Shown: positions 16,992 through 25,322 of the stretch, piece after piece
How the letters are laid out: the number at the start of each line of letters is the position of its first letter
Numbering within the stretch: the stretch's first letter is position 1
Origin: Caballeronia grimmiae
GTDB lineage: Bacteria > Pseudomonadota > Gammaproteobacteria > Burkholderiales > Burkholderiaceae
Direction of reading: 5' to 3'
Assembly: GCF_000698555.1 (NCBI RefSeq)
Contig: NZ_JFHE01000001.1
Span: 434,001-498,000, forward strand
DNA length: 64,000 bases
Notes under the pieces: generated by a model
Told to the model about the DNA's origin: nothing
The model's database searches: none
The model's input: the letters and a program-made list of their open reading frames with translations, nothing else
Translations under genes and position numbers: made by a program

Positions 16992-17993
16992 TCAGCCTTT
17001 GGGCTCGTATATTTTTCTGACGAGGAATATCGGGCGTCGCTTCGATTCGAGATAGGTGCGCCCAAGATACTCACCGATGACGCCAATTCCTATGAGTTGC
17101 AAGCCGCCCAGAAACGTAACTGCAACCATCAGCGATGCATAACCGGGTACGTCGATACCGTGAATGATGACCCGAACGGCAATGAAAATCGCGAACAGAA
17201 ACGAGACGAACGAAACGAGGCAGCCGACGTAAGTCCAGATTCGAAGTGGATCGGTGCTGAAGCTCGTCACCCCTTCCAGCGCGAGATTCCATAATCGCCA
17301 ACCATTGAATTTCGTCTGTCCGGCAAACCGTCGTTGACGCTCGTAGTCGACGAATGCGGTCCGGAAACCGATCCACGCAAAGAGACCTTTCATGAAGCGC
17401 CGGGACTCGGGCAACTGCTTGAGCGCGTCGACGACGACGCGATCCATTAGCCGAAAGTCACCGACATTTTCCGGGATGGTCAGATCCGCGATCCGGTTGT
17501 GTACTCGATAGAACCACGCTGCCGACGCGCGCTTCGCCCAACTATCTGCATTTCGATCGATTCGCCGGGCGAGCACGACCTCATAGCCTTCCCGCCACCT
17601 CGCAACCATGTCGAGGATCAACTCGGGCGGGTCCTGTAAATCTGCGTCGATCGGGACGATGACTTGTCCCCGAGCCGCCTCTAGACCGGCCGTAAGCGCC
17701 GCCTCCTTGCCGAAGTTGCGGCTCAAGTCGACGATCCTCACGCGCGCGTCCGTTGCCTGATGCTGCATCAGCCGCTCCAGCGTGGAATCGGTGCTGCCGT
17801 CGTTGATGAAGACTATCTCGAGTTCCACGGAAGCGGCAGCAGCGAAGACTTCGCTCACACGTGCCAGGAAAGCAGTGACTGATTCGGCCTCGTTGTACGT
17901 CGGGACGACTAGTGAAAGCAGCAACGCGCTAGTGGCGGACGCTTCCGTATCCTCTAGAGAAACGCGGTTCGATGGGGCGTCGTCCTTCAACAT
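16992..17993 (-). CDS. GtrB-type family 2 glycosyltransferase (polyprenyl-phosphate sugar synthase)
   Basis: A 333-residue protein with an N-terminal GT-A domain (LLSLVVPTYNEAESVTAFL, FINDGSTDSTLERL, VPIDADLQDPPELI) and two C-terminal transmembrane helices (about 240-310), ending in GEYLGRTYLESKRRPIF. This is the GtrB/dolichol-phosphate-mannose-synthase-like pattern: transfer of glucose or another sugar from UDP to undecaprenyl phosphate on the cytoplasmic face. With the GtrA protein and the polytopic protein downstream it forms a three-part O-antigen decoration module. It is the first gene of the left half of the cluster. Confidence 0.9.
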   Translation of the reverse strand: MLKDDAPSNRVSLEDTEASATSALLLSLVVPTYNEAESVTAFLARVSEVFAAAASVELEIVFINDGSTDSTLERLMQHQATDARVRIVDLSRNFGKEAALTAGLEAARGQVIVPIDADLQDPPELILDMVARWREGYEVVLARRIDRNADSWAKRASAAWFYRVHNRIADLTIPENVGDFRLMDRVVVDALKQLPESRRFMKGLFAWIGFRTAFVDYERQRRFAGQTKFNGWRLWNLALEGVTSFSTDPLRIWTYVGCLVSFVSFLFAIFIAVRVIIHGIDVPGYASLMVAVTFLGGLQLIGIGVIGEYLGRTYLESKRRPIFLVRKIYEPKG

Positions 17994-18316
17994 GCTGTAT
18001 GTGCCATCCCGCTTTGTTTCCTGGGTTCAAATGGTGTCGTCGACCGTCTCGCGCACCGTTCAGCAACCGATTGAACTCGTCCGTTGCTCGTTGATCGCAA
18101 TATTGGGCTTTCCCGCCGTGTTAGAAGCCCGAATAGCCGTCGCAAATAGGCGGCAAATTTCTTGCCCGCACTTGCCTCAGGCGATTCGATTACGGCAAGA
18201 TGTGGCCGCGAACTGCAGCGACGTGAAAGGCCGTACTCGGCCTATCGAAAACGCCACTGCCAATCTCACAGTTTACCTCGGCGGAACCACCGACTGCCGA
18301 TTCCGCCGGAACACAC
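17994..18316. other. Divergent intergenic region inside the O-antigen cluster
   Basis: A 323-nt gap between the GtrB-like gene (minus) and the acyltransferase (plus). It contains no credible gene. Because the acyltransferase interrupts the minus-strand run, promoters for both directions are expected here, but no strong consensus was found. Confidence 0.4.
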
Positions 18317-19357
18317 ATGAAGCCAACGACACGTGAGCGCCTTTTTTACATCGATCTGATAAGAGCTCTTTCCGTTCTGCTTATCATCACCTTTCATTTC
18401 AACCAGCAAATAGGCTCTCACAGCATACGCGCACCCGAAATATTCAAGCAGACGTTCCATAGCGAGAACATCGGTTCTCTGGGCATCACGCTGTTCATCA
18501 TCCTCTCTGGTGCAGCTCTCATGATCAGTTCTGGGAATTCGCTCAGTGTCGCTACCTATGCAAGGAAGCGCTTTCTCGCGATATTCCCTCTTTACTGGAC
18601 CGGATTCCTGCTGACGGCTGCGGCGCTGTTCATCCTTCACGGGCATGTGCGCGGGGATTCATCGCATTGGAAGTTCATCCTCACCATCCTCGGAATGGAT
18701 GGCTTTCTTTACTATCGAATTCCCAACTACTACCTGCTAGGTGAATGGTTCATCGGCTTCATTCTGATCCTGTACGTCGCCTTTCCCCTCCTGCGCCAGG
18801 CCGTACTTCGCCGCCCTGTCTTGCTGGCAGTCGCCGTCTCGGCGGTCTACATCGCGGTCACACTGAACTACGGCAAGCTCTTTCAGATCGACGTTGTACA
18901 TAATCCGATCACCCGCCTTCCGGAGTTCGTCTTCGGCATGTTGTTCGTCCGGTACGCTCCCAAGGTGCGCTGGCACTTCGCCGTTACCGCAGTCATCGCG
19001 CTGTGCATTCCGCTCATCTGGACCGTCCCTGTGCCGCACATCTATGTTGCGTTGGAAACAGGCATTGCCGCGTTCACTATTCTCGCCTATGCCGGCCAGA
19101 CCATCAGCTTCGGACCGCGCACGCAGAAAGTGATTTCATTTCTCAGTACATACTCGTTTGCCGCTTTCCTGGTCCACCACAACATCATCGGTGAGTTGCT
19201 CGTGCGCTTCATGAATGGCGCCCTGTCCCACGTCGAGGTGTACTTTCTCTACGTGATCGTACTGGCTCTCGCCTTCACCGCCGGCAAGCTCCTGACGACG
19301 CTGGCCGATGCGCTCACGCGATTCTTCATGCCCGCGCCGCCCGCTGCACAGCCGTAA
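18317..19357 (+). CDS. Acyltransferase 3 family membrane protein (O-antigen O-acetylase-like)
   Basis: A 346-residue polytopic protein with about ten transmembrane segments. The family motif near the N-terminus is RLFYIDLIRALSVLLIITFH (His at about residue 27), with GSLGITLFIILSGAALMIS and YARKRFLAIFPLYW following. Proteins of this family transfer acetyl or other acyl groups to O-antigen, capsule or Nod factor sugars across the inner membrane. It is the only plus-strand gene in the cluster. No SGNH domain is attached, so it is the short form. The acceptor sugar is unknown. Confidence 0.88.
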   Translation: MKPTTRERLFYIDLIRALSVLLIITFHFNQQIGSHSIRAPEIFKQTFHSENIGSLGITLFIILSGAALMISSGNSLSVATYARKRFLAIFPLYWTGFLLTAAALFILHGHVRGDSSHWKFILTILGMDGFLYYRIPNYYLLGEWFIGFILILYVAFPLLRQAVLRRPVLLAVAVSAVYIAVTLNYGKLFQIDVVHNPITRLPEFVFGMLFVRYAPKVRWHFAVTAVIALCIPLIWTVPVPHIYVALETGIAAFTILAYAGQTISFGPRTQKVISFLSTYSFAAFLVHHNIIGELLVRFMNGALSHVEVYFLYVIVLALAFTAGKLLTTLADALTRFFMPAPPAAQP

Positions 19358-19369
19358 TTGGCGAATAAA

Positions 19370-19390
19370 CGCCCCGCGCTACGCGGGGCG
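19370..19390. terminator. Bidirectional terminator between acyltransferase and aminotransferase
   Basis: CGCCCCGCG pairs perfectly with CGCGGGGCG around a CTA loop. It lies 12 nt past the acyltransferase stop and 9 nt before the convergent aminotransferase stop. On the minus strand the stem is followed by TTTATTC, on the plus strand by a shorter GTCTT run, so it could end both transcripts. Confidence 0.7.
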
Positions 19391-19399
19391 CGGGGCGTC

Positions 19400-20509
19400 T
19401 TACTTTCGCAGCGCCGAAAGGGCCTGGCAGACGTGATCGATTTCTGCATCGGTCATGTATTCGCCCATCGGCAAGCTCAATACCGATTCGCTCAGCCGTT
19501 TCGCGACAGGCGTCGCCGTCGGGTCAAGTTCAGCGAAGGCATAGCACTCTTGGGCGGCGGGAATGACCGGATAGTGGATGCTCGTACCAACGCCCGCTTC
19601 CTGCAGACGCGCCTGCACGGCGGCCCGGTCGTCGCAGACGATGACATAGTTGTGCCACACGCAAGCCTGTTTCGGATCGAGCAGGCGATAAACGGGACCA
19701 TCGCCCGGCGTCATCGCGACGGCCTGATCGTAACGCGCGGCAATTCGCCGACGCTCGTCGATGATCTCGTCGAGATGCTCCAGTTTGATCGACAGGAACA
19801 TTGCCTGCAGCGGATCGAGCCGCGAGTTCGTTCCAAGCGACTGGTGGTAGTACTTCACCGCGCTGCCGTAGTTGCCTAGCTCTCGCACCTTGGCGGCGAG
19901 TTTGTCGGAATCCGTGACGATTGCGCCGGCATCGCCAAGCGCACCGAGGTTCTTTGACGGATAGAAGCTGAACGCAGCAATATCCCCATGTGCGCCGGCT
20001 TTCTTGCCGTCGCGCACGTCGCCGTGCGCCTGAGCGGCATCCTCGATGAGATAGAGGTTATGACGTGCGCAGATGTCCTTTAATTGGGCGACGTTCGCAG
20101 TCGCGCCGTAGAGGTGCACAGCAATGATCGCCTTCGTTCGCGGGGTGATGGCGGCTTCAACGAGCGCCGCATCGAGGTTGGCGCTGCGCGGCTCCACGTC
20201 CACCGGCACGTTCGTCGCACCTACTTGGGTCACCGCCAGCCATGTCGCAACGAACGTCTGAGCCGGGACGATCACTTCATCGCCAGAACCGATCTCGAGC
20301 GCACGCAACGAGAGCGTCAGTGCGTCGAGCCCGTTGCCGACGCCCACGCAGTGCCGCGTCCCACAATACTCGGCAAAGCCGCTCTCGAAGTCCGCCAGGT
20401 GTTTGCCACCGATCAGCGAGCCTGCGTCATAGAAGCCTTCGACTTGCTGAAGAAACGTTTGCTTGTATCGAGCATTGAGCCGGGACAGCTCTAGAAAGGA
20501 CACGTTCAT
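19400..20509 (-). CDS. DegT/DnrJ/EryC1 PLP aminotransferase (FdtB/QdtB-like)
   Basis: A 369-residue sugar aminotransferase. VGVGNGLDALTLSLRA and EVIVPAQTFVATW lie near the N-terminus, YLIEDAAQAHG carries the PLP-ring Asp157, and FSFYPSKNLGALGDAG contains the Schiff-base Lys186. The stop of the 3,4-ketoisomerase-like gene overlaps its start (20506-20509). Together they match FdtA-FdtB or QdtA-QdtB, which make dTDP-3-amino-3,6-dideoxy-galactose or -glucose from the 4-keto product of RfbB, encoded by this cluster. Which epimer is made cannot be told from sequence. Confidence 0.88.
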   Translation of the reverse strand: MNVSFLELSRLNARYKQTFLQQVEGFYDAGSLIGGKHLADFESGFAEYCGTRHCVGVGNGLDALTLSLRALEIGSGDEVIVPAQTFVATWLAVTQVGATNVPVDVEPRSANLDAALVEAAITPRTKAIIAVHLYGATANVAQLKDICARHNLYLIEDAAQAHGDVRDGKKAGAHGDIAAFSFYPSKNLGALGDAGAIVTDSDKLAAKVRELGNYGSAVKYYHQSLGTNSRLDPLQAMFLSIKLEHLDEIIDERRRIAARYDQAVAMTPGDGPVYRLLDPKQACVWHNYVIVCDDRAAVQARLQEAGVGTSIHYPVIPAAQECYAFAELDPTATPVAKRLSESVLSLPMGEYMTDAEIDHVCQALSALRK

Positions 20510-20946
20510 GCCAGGTCACTTTTGATAGGTTTGCCAATTTCCCGGAGGAATTCTAGGAAACTGTCGTAGGTTCGAAGATAGTCGGACTCGCTGTACGTCT
20601 CGCTGGCGAGAACGGCGCAGACCGCGCCCGACGTGAAGTTGTTCACGACGCGCCAGATGTGCGGGCACACGTAGAACGGCCTGTTGGGCTGATTGATCAC
20701 GACGGTGCGAGTGTTCAACCCATCGTCCAGATGGAGTTCATACGAACCGGCGAACGCAAAGAACAACTGATGCAGGTCCTTGTGCGCATGACCGGCCCGC
20801 TCGACGCCGAACGGCACGTCGTATAGGTAGTAAAGCCGTCGGAAGTCGAACGGGACATCCCCTTCCTGAACGAAAGAGAGATTGCCGCGACGGTCGGCAA
20901 ATTGGGGCAGCTCAATGAACCGACACTCTTCAACTGAGAAACTCAC
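20506..20946 (-). CDS. dTDP-4-oxo-6-deoxyglucose 3,4-ketoisomerase-like protein (FdtA/QdtA, WxcM family)
   Basis: A 146-residue cupin-fold protein. Typical features are FADRRGNLSFVQEG, RRLYYLYDVPFGVERAGHAH with its paired His residues, and FYVCPHIWRVVNNF. FdtA and QdtA convert dTDP-4-keto-6-deoxyglucose to the 3-keto sugar used by the neighbouring aminotransferase. A GTG start at 20946 is preferred because GAGGTGG lies just upstream. ATG at 20958 has no ribosome-binding site. It overlaps the end of the HAD gene by about 17 bases, so the genes are coupled. Confidence 0.85.
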   Translation of the reverse strand: MSFSVEECRFIELPQFADRRGNLSFVQEGDVPFDFRRLYYLYDVPFGVERAGHAHKDLHQLFFAFAGSYELHLDDGLNTRTVVINQPNRPFYVCPHIWRVVNNFTSGAVCAVLASETYSESDYLRTYDSFLEFLREIGKPIKSDLA

Positions 20947-21601
20947 GTTCCACCTCATGTATTGCGCCAGCCAGTTCTTCGAATATCGGCATGGCGGCTT
21001 GTCTGCGGGCTGCGGCCCGCTCCAGAAACGACCTGCTGCGCTGTCCGGTGGATACGACGAATATCGGCACGCCGGCCTGCTCGGCCGCATCCATATCGCT
21101 CTCGGTGTCGCCGACATAGCACATTGCACCGTGAGCACGAAGTCTCAGCGCCTTCCTTTGCGCAGCCTCCTTGCCCGATTTCACCACTTCGACGAAATCA
21201 AAAAACCGCGCAATTCCCAAATCGGCTACCTGCCGATGGAAGAGCTCCGGTTCCCGGCGCGCCGACAGCAGCAGCATCCGCGACTTGGGCTTGAGCCTCT
21301 CGAGCAACGGAACCACGCTTGCAAACAGTTCGTCACGCTGCATGTGCGGCCATGTCTCGACACGCTCGACCCACGCTTGGGATACGGCGCGCGCGCGCGC
21401 TTCATCCAGTCCCGTCGCAACGAGCGCATCAATGGTGGTCGCGCCGTCTCGCTTGAGTTGCCACAAGGCATCATCCGAGTCGTATTCTACCGCGCACACC
21501 TGCAGCGCCTCCCGCAGTGCCGAGAGTTGCTTGGCGCGGCAAGTGATGAGCGTGCCATCGAGATCGAAACCGATCAGCGGCACATCGGACGCGCGGCTCA
21601 T
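20930..21601 (-). CDS. HAD-family hydrolase (phosphatase)
   Basis: A 223-residue haloacid-dehalogenase-type phosphatase. Motif I is IGFDLDGTLITCR (nucleophile and acid/base Asp), motif II MLLLSARREP, motif III around VKSGKEAAQRK, and motif IV YVGDTESDMDAA. An alpha-helical cap lies between motifs I and II. Its start overlaps the ATP-grasp gene stop by four bases (ATGA). This pairing suggests they share a substrate, for example removing phosphate from an acid that is then joined to an amino sugar. That role is inferred, not shown. Confidence 0.83.
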   Translation of the reverse strand: MSRASDVPLIGFDLDGTLITCRAKQLSALREALQVCAVEYDSDDALWQLKRDGATTIDALVATGLDEARARAVSQAWVERVETWPHMQRDELFASVVPLLERLKPKSRMLLLSARREPELFHRQVADLGIARFFDFVEVVKSGKEAAQRKALRLRAHGAMCYVGDTESDMDAAEQAGVPIFVVSTGQRSRSFLERAAARRQAAMPIFEELAGAIHEVEREFLS

Positions 21602-22593
21602 GATGCTGCACCTGCCGATTCGAACGTGACGACTTCTTCATAGTAACGGCACACCAGCGCCGATCCACCCTGCGCCTCACGTTGTCGGCATTGCTCCTTC
21701 ATCGCGGCGGCGCCGGGCAGGCCAAGGAGATCGCTGAAGTACGTTTGATAGATCGGGAAGCCACAGGCGTCGGTGAGCGCAGTGCCGCCGCCGCATCGGG
21801 GATTGATGTCGACGATGTCGTAGCCGCCGCCGGGATTCGTCATGACCTGGAAGCAGAACATCCCGCTCAGGCCAAAGGCCGTCGCAACGCGTTGGCTCAG
21901 GGCCTTCAGTTCTTCGTCGAAGAAAACGCGCGCTTTTACGCATACGCCAGCTTTGGTTTCGAGCCGGTCGCGTACAACGGCGCCGAAATAATCGTCGAGC
22001 GCGAGGACGTCGATCGTGTATTCCGGCTTGGTGCAGACGGTCTGGAAAATGACATTGTCGGCAAGGTCCTCGGGACGCAGTTCGTCGAACGCGGTGACCA
22101 CCCGGACGCCTGCGCTTCCCACGCCGCGGCGCGGTTTGCGCACCATCGGGCCGGCGAAATTCTCGCGCGTCAACTCGCTACCCAGCACGGTTTCCGGAAC
22201 CGGCAAACCAGCACTGCGGCACTTCTGAACATTTGTCCACTTGTCGTTGCACTCCCGCACCGCATCGGCGGACAGCGCCGGCGTCCTGACCTGGCTGCCG
22301 AAACGAGAACGCGACTGCGCCACCGCAAGGATTTCCTGGTCGTGGATCGGGTAGATGGCGTCGACGCCTTCCTGCTCTGAAATGCGGCTGAGTGCATCGA
22401 CGAACGCATCGACGTTCGAAGCAAGCGGCACCTGATGATGGACGGTCCGCCAGCGTGTCGGCGAAGCGATCATCTCCGCAGGATTGGAGTCCGTCGTAAC
22501 GAGGCGCACGCCGTCGAGCGCGCTCAAGCTCTTGATGACGTTGACTGCGGTCGCGGTTCCCGCGGCCGTGACGAGTAAGGTTTTCGGCTTCAT
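21598..22593 (-). CDS. ATP-grasp carboxylate ligase, PylC/CarB-like
   Basis: A 331-residue ATP-grasp protein. KTLLVTAAGTATAVNVIKSL forms the N-terminal Rossmann-like domain. The central lobes include MVRKPRRGVGSAGVRVV and the C-terminal metal/ATP site GGGYDIVDINPRCGGGTAL. Members join a carboxylate to an amine or thiol through an acyl phosphate. Here it sits between glycosyltransferases and 3-aminosugar genes and is coupled to a HAD phosphatase. N-acylation of the 3-amino sugar with an unusual acid is a plausible but untested job. ATG at 22611 (MTGQFN extension) is an alternative start; neither has a strong ribosome-binding site. Confidence 0.8.
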   Translation of the reverse strand: MKPKTLLVTAAGTATAVNVIKSLSALDGVRLVTTDSNPAEMIASPTRWRTVHHQVPLASNVDAFVDALSRISEQEGVDAIYPIHDQEILAVAQSRSRFGSQVRTPALSADAVRECNDKWTNVQKCRSAGLPVPETVLGSELTRENFAGPMVRKPRRGVGSAGVRVVTAFDELRPEDLADNVIFQTVCTKPEYTIDVLALDDYFGAVVRDRLETKAGVCVKARVFFDEELKALSQRVATAFGLSGMFCFQVMTNPGGGYDIVDINPRCGGGTALTDACGFPIYQTYFSDLLGLPGAAAMKEQCRQREAQGGSALVCRYYEEVVTFESAGAAS

Positions 22594-22627
22594 ATTGAAC
22601 TGCCCAGTCATGATTTTTGGCGATCTT

Positions 22628-24106
22628 TCAGCGCCGGCGCAACAGGCGGCGCACTCCCGCCGCCACGGCGGGCCGGTATCGTGCAGGCACGAAAGCACCG
22701 GAACGATGATACAGACGACGCAACAAGGTTCTTTGCTGCGGCGTTTCCATACGACGCCATTCGGCGTGCACCTGAAACGACCCGTGATCTTCTTCGAAGA
22801 ACCGGAAGATCTTGTCGATCAGCCCATGGTCTACGCCAGCATTGCCAACAAGAGCGAAGCCAGCCTCGACGGTTCGGGTCGCTTGTGCATTGAAGATGAT
22901 CACGCGACGCCGCGCGACCGCTTCGGCGAAGGACGCGTATTTCATGTGCGCCTCGACTTCGTCCTCGCTGCATGCGAAGAAGTAGACGGTGCCCGAGCGC
23001 ACGAGGTCGACACCGGTGCCGTCGCGGAAAACCCCGGCCTCCACGAGCGCTTCGAAGGGACCCGTCACCTTGTCATGCACGCGCACCAGATAAGGAATGT
23101 GCGGCAGCGATTCGGCATAGTGCGCAGGATACGTCTTCGAGATCGCCAGATACTTGCGGAACATGCCGAGGCGCAGCGCGAGTTCCGCCCGCAGCGCGTT
23201 GATGCGCGCAGGCCACACTTCCTCGAGCGCCACCAGATTCTCGAGCAACATCGAGTGCAGCGTGCGGATCGCGGGTGCGTACTCAGTCACGTTGAGCAGT
23301 CGTGCGTGAGCATTGTCGAGGAACGCTACCCGCTCCTCGGGCGCCTCGATCGAGCGATAGAACCGGCCGAAACGCTCACTCAAAAGCACCCGCGTGAGGG
23401 TCGCCAACAGCTCATACTCGCTCTGACGGCGCATGGCCGATCCGCTACTGAGATTGTTGGCGTGCACGCGATAAAGGCAGGTCGATGCCTCGGAACCGAC
23501 GAAGCTGCCTTCAAACAAAAGATTCAACCATAGTTCGAAGTCCTGCAGACGCTCATTCGACACACCCCAGAACGACTGCCTGAAGTGGTCGCGCCTGAAC
23601 ATCGAGGCAGGAGCGCACAGGAAGTTGCCGCTCAGCAGTTCAGCGAATAATTCCGCTCGCGTGCTCGTTCTCAGCTTGTCATGGCTAAAAATCTTGACGT
23701 TGGCGGGCATGCCGTCGGCGTCGATGTAGGTGACGTCCGCGAATGCAGCCGATGCGCCGGGATGACGTTCGAGTGCATCGGCGAGTGCGTTCAAATGACC
23801 GGGCAACCAGACGTCGTCGTGGCCGATCTGCGCAATGAAGCGGCCACGCGCCACGGCTGTTGCATCAACTAAAGCCGCGCATACGCCATAGTTGGTCGGC
23901 TTGCGAATGGTGCGCACCGCGAACGGCTGGGCGCTGGTCCAGCGCGTGATGATGTCCCAACTGTCGTCCGACGAGCCGTCGTCCACGATGACGACCTCGA
24001 CATCGTCGCGCTGTTGCGCGCTGATCGACGCGAGTGTATCCCCGAGAAAGCGCTGTCCGTTGTAGACGGGCAGAACAACGCTGATTAGTGGCGTGTTTGA
24101 AGTCAT
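22628..24106 (-). CDS. Family 2 glycosyltransferase with long C-terminal extension
   Basis: A 492-residue protein. Residues 1-220 are a GT-A domain: PLISVVLPVYNGQRFLGDTL, VVIVDDGSSDDSWDII, FIAQIGHDDVWLPGHL (acidic DxD-like HDD) and FEGSFVGSEASTCLYR. The remaining 270 residues are mixed alpha/beta with an Arg-rich end (VRRLLRRR), matching no domain I recognise. ATG at 24106 is preferred: it starts exactly at the GT domain and follows the upstream stop by 16 nt. The earlier open frame overlaps that gene. It probably adds one O-antigen sugar at the cytoplasmic face. Confidence 0.85.
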   Translation of the reverse strand: MTSNTPLISVVLPVYNGQRFLGDTLASISAQQRDDVEVVIVDDGSSDDSWDIITRWTSAQPFAVRTIRKPTNYGVCAALVDATAVARGRFIAQIGHDDVWLPGHLNALADALERHPGASAAFADVTYIDADGMPANVKIFSHDKLRTSTRAELFAELLSGNFLCAPASMFRRDHFRQSFWGVSNERLQDFELWLNLLFEGSFVGSEASTCLYRVHANNLSSGSAMRRQSEYELLATLTRVLLSERFGRFYRSIEAPEERVAFLDNAHARLLNVTEYAPAIRTLHSMLLENLVALEEVWPARINALRAELALRLGMFRKYLAISKTYPAHYAESLPHIPYLVRVHDKVTGPFEALVEAGVFRDGTGVDLVRSGTVYFFACSEDEVEAHMKYASFAEAVARRRVIIFNAQATRTVEAGFALVGNAGVDHGLIDKIFRFFEEDHGSFQVHAEWRRMETPQQRTLLRRLYHRSGAFVPARYRPAVAAGVRRLLRRR

Positions 24107-24122
24107 GTAAGAGTACACCGGG

Positions 24123-25322
24123 TCAAACGACGAGAAACATGAGTTCGGACCGATCCAGCACGGCCCCGGCACCCTTGCGCACCAGCGCCGCGGGCCGCTG
24201 AAGCAGAACGGCGTCGAGAGCGGCGTCATCCAGCGTGTCGGCTGAAGCAATGAACGGCACGTCGGCGACATGCCGCGCTGCCTGCGTCGCCAGCTCACTT
24301 CCTTCTGGTACGGCCTTTCTCGGCAGAACGAGACAGTATTCGCCCACATAGTTCGCGAGATAGCCGACCGGCACGCGCGCAAGCAGATTGAGCATGAGCG
24401 GATCGGTCTCCGGCGTGAAGTCGACGCGACGTCCATCCGTCGTAGCCGAACCGGTCTCGAAGTGCGCCGCGATCAGCGCGGCAAGCGCCTCCTGCGATTC
24501 GCCCGACGAAAGCGGATGGTCATAGCGCACTACATATCGCGCGACAGGATCGACTGCAATTGCCGCTGTGTCGTCGAGCGGCTTGTACAACGTGACGGCA
24601 ATCTCGAGGCGCTCGGCCTCCGCCTTGGGCTTCTGCCCAAGATCCATGGCCGTGCTGGCCGGATGCACTCGCCACCCGTAGGCGGCGTAAGGCAAGTGGA
24701 CATGCCTGATTGACTTCACGCCGAAGTGCTGCTGATAGCCGAAGGCTAGCCAGATGTCGAAGCAGCTGCGGTAGTTAACTTCGGCGTCGGGCTGCGCGAG
24801 AATCATCTGCTTGCAGACGTCCGTGCGGAAGCAGGTGATGTGATGCATGTAGAAGTAATGCATCGCGCTCATGCCATCGAAGGCGGGCTTCCAGTAGCGC
24901 TCCCTGGTCTCGGGCGCGAACTTCGTTTCATCGGTGAAGATGAGATCGTATTGCTCGCGATGGCGCTCCAGAAACTGCACAAGCGGCACGAGGTCGACTT
25001 CGTCGTCGTGATCGAGAATGGCGCAATAAGGCGCGCTGGCGGCGACCAGCGCCGATGTGTACGCCGCAAAGATGCCGCGATTGCGGTCGTGGCGGACATA
25101 CGTGAAGTGCGGGAAGCAGGACCCCATGCGTTGCGCGAAGGCATCGATGGTCGCGTCGTCGGGTGAGTCGTTGACGACCACCCACTGCACTTTGGACTGC
25201 ACGGGCCACAACGACGTGGCGAGGCGCTCCAGGTAGTAGGCAACCGTCTTGTAGCAAGGCGTGACGATGGTCAGCAGCGGCATGTCAGCAGATGACTTTA
25301 GCGGTTCGTTCAAGGTGTTCAT
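24123..25322 (-). CDS. Family 2 glycosyltransferase
   Basis: A 399-residue protein with an N-terminal GT-A domain: PLLTIVTPCYKTVAYYLERL, WVVVNDSPDDATID, RNRGIFAAYTSALVAASAPY and CAILDHDDEVDLVPL (DHDDE as the metal/sugar site). The C-terminal 180 residues show no known domain. It overlaps the stop of the WbdD-like gene by four bases (25319-25322). It is likely to extend the O-antigen repeat; donor and acceptor are unknown. Confidence 0.85.
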   Translation of the reverse strand: MNTLNEPLKSSADMPLLTIVTPCYKTVAYYLERLATSLWPVQSKVQWVVVNDSPDDATIDAFAQRMGSCFPHFTYVRHDRNRGIFAAYTSALVAASAPYCAILDHDDEVDLVPLVQFLERHREQYDLIFTDETKFAPETRERYWKPAFDGMSAMHYFYMHHITCFRTDVCKQMILAQPDAEVNYRSCFDIWLAFGYQQHFGVKSIRHVHLPYAAYGWRVHPASTAMDLGQKPKAEAERLEIAVTLYKPLDDTAAIAVDPVARYVVRYDHPLSSGESQEALAALIAAHFETGSATTDGRRVDFTPETDPLMLNLLARVPVGYLANYVGEYCLVLPRKAVPEGSELATQAARHVADVPFIASADTLDDAALDAVLLQRPAALVRKGAGAVLDRSELMFLVV

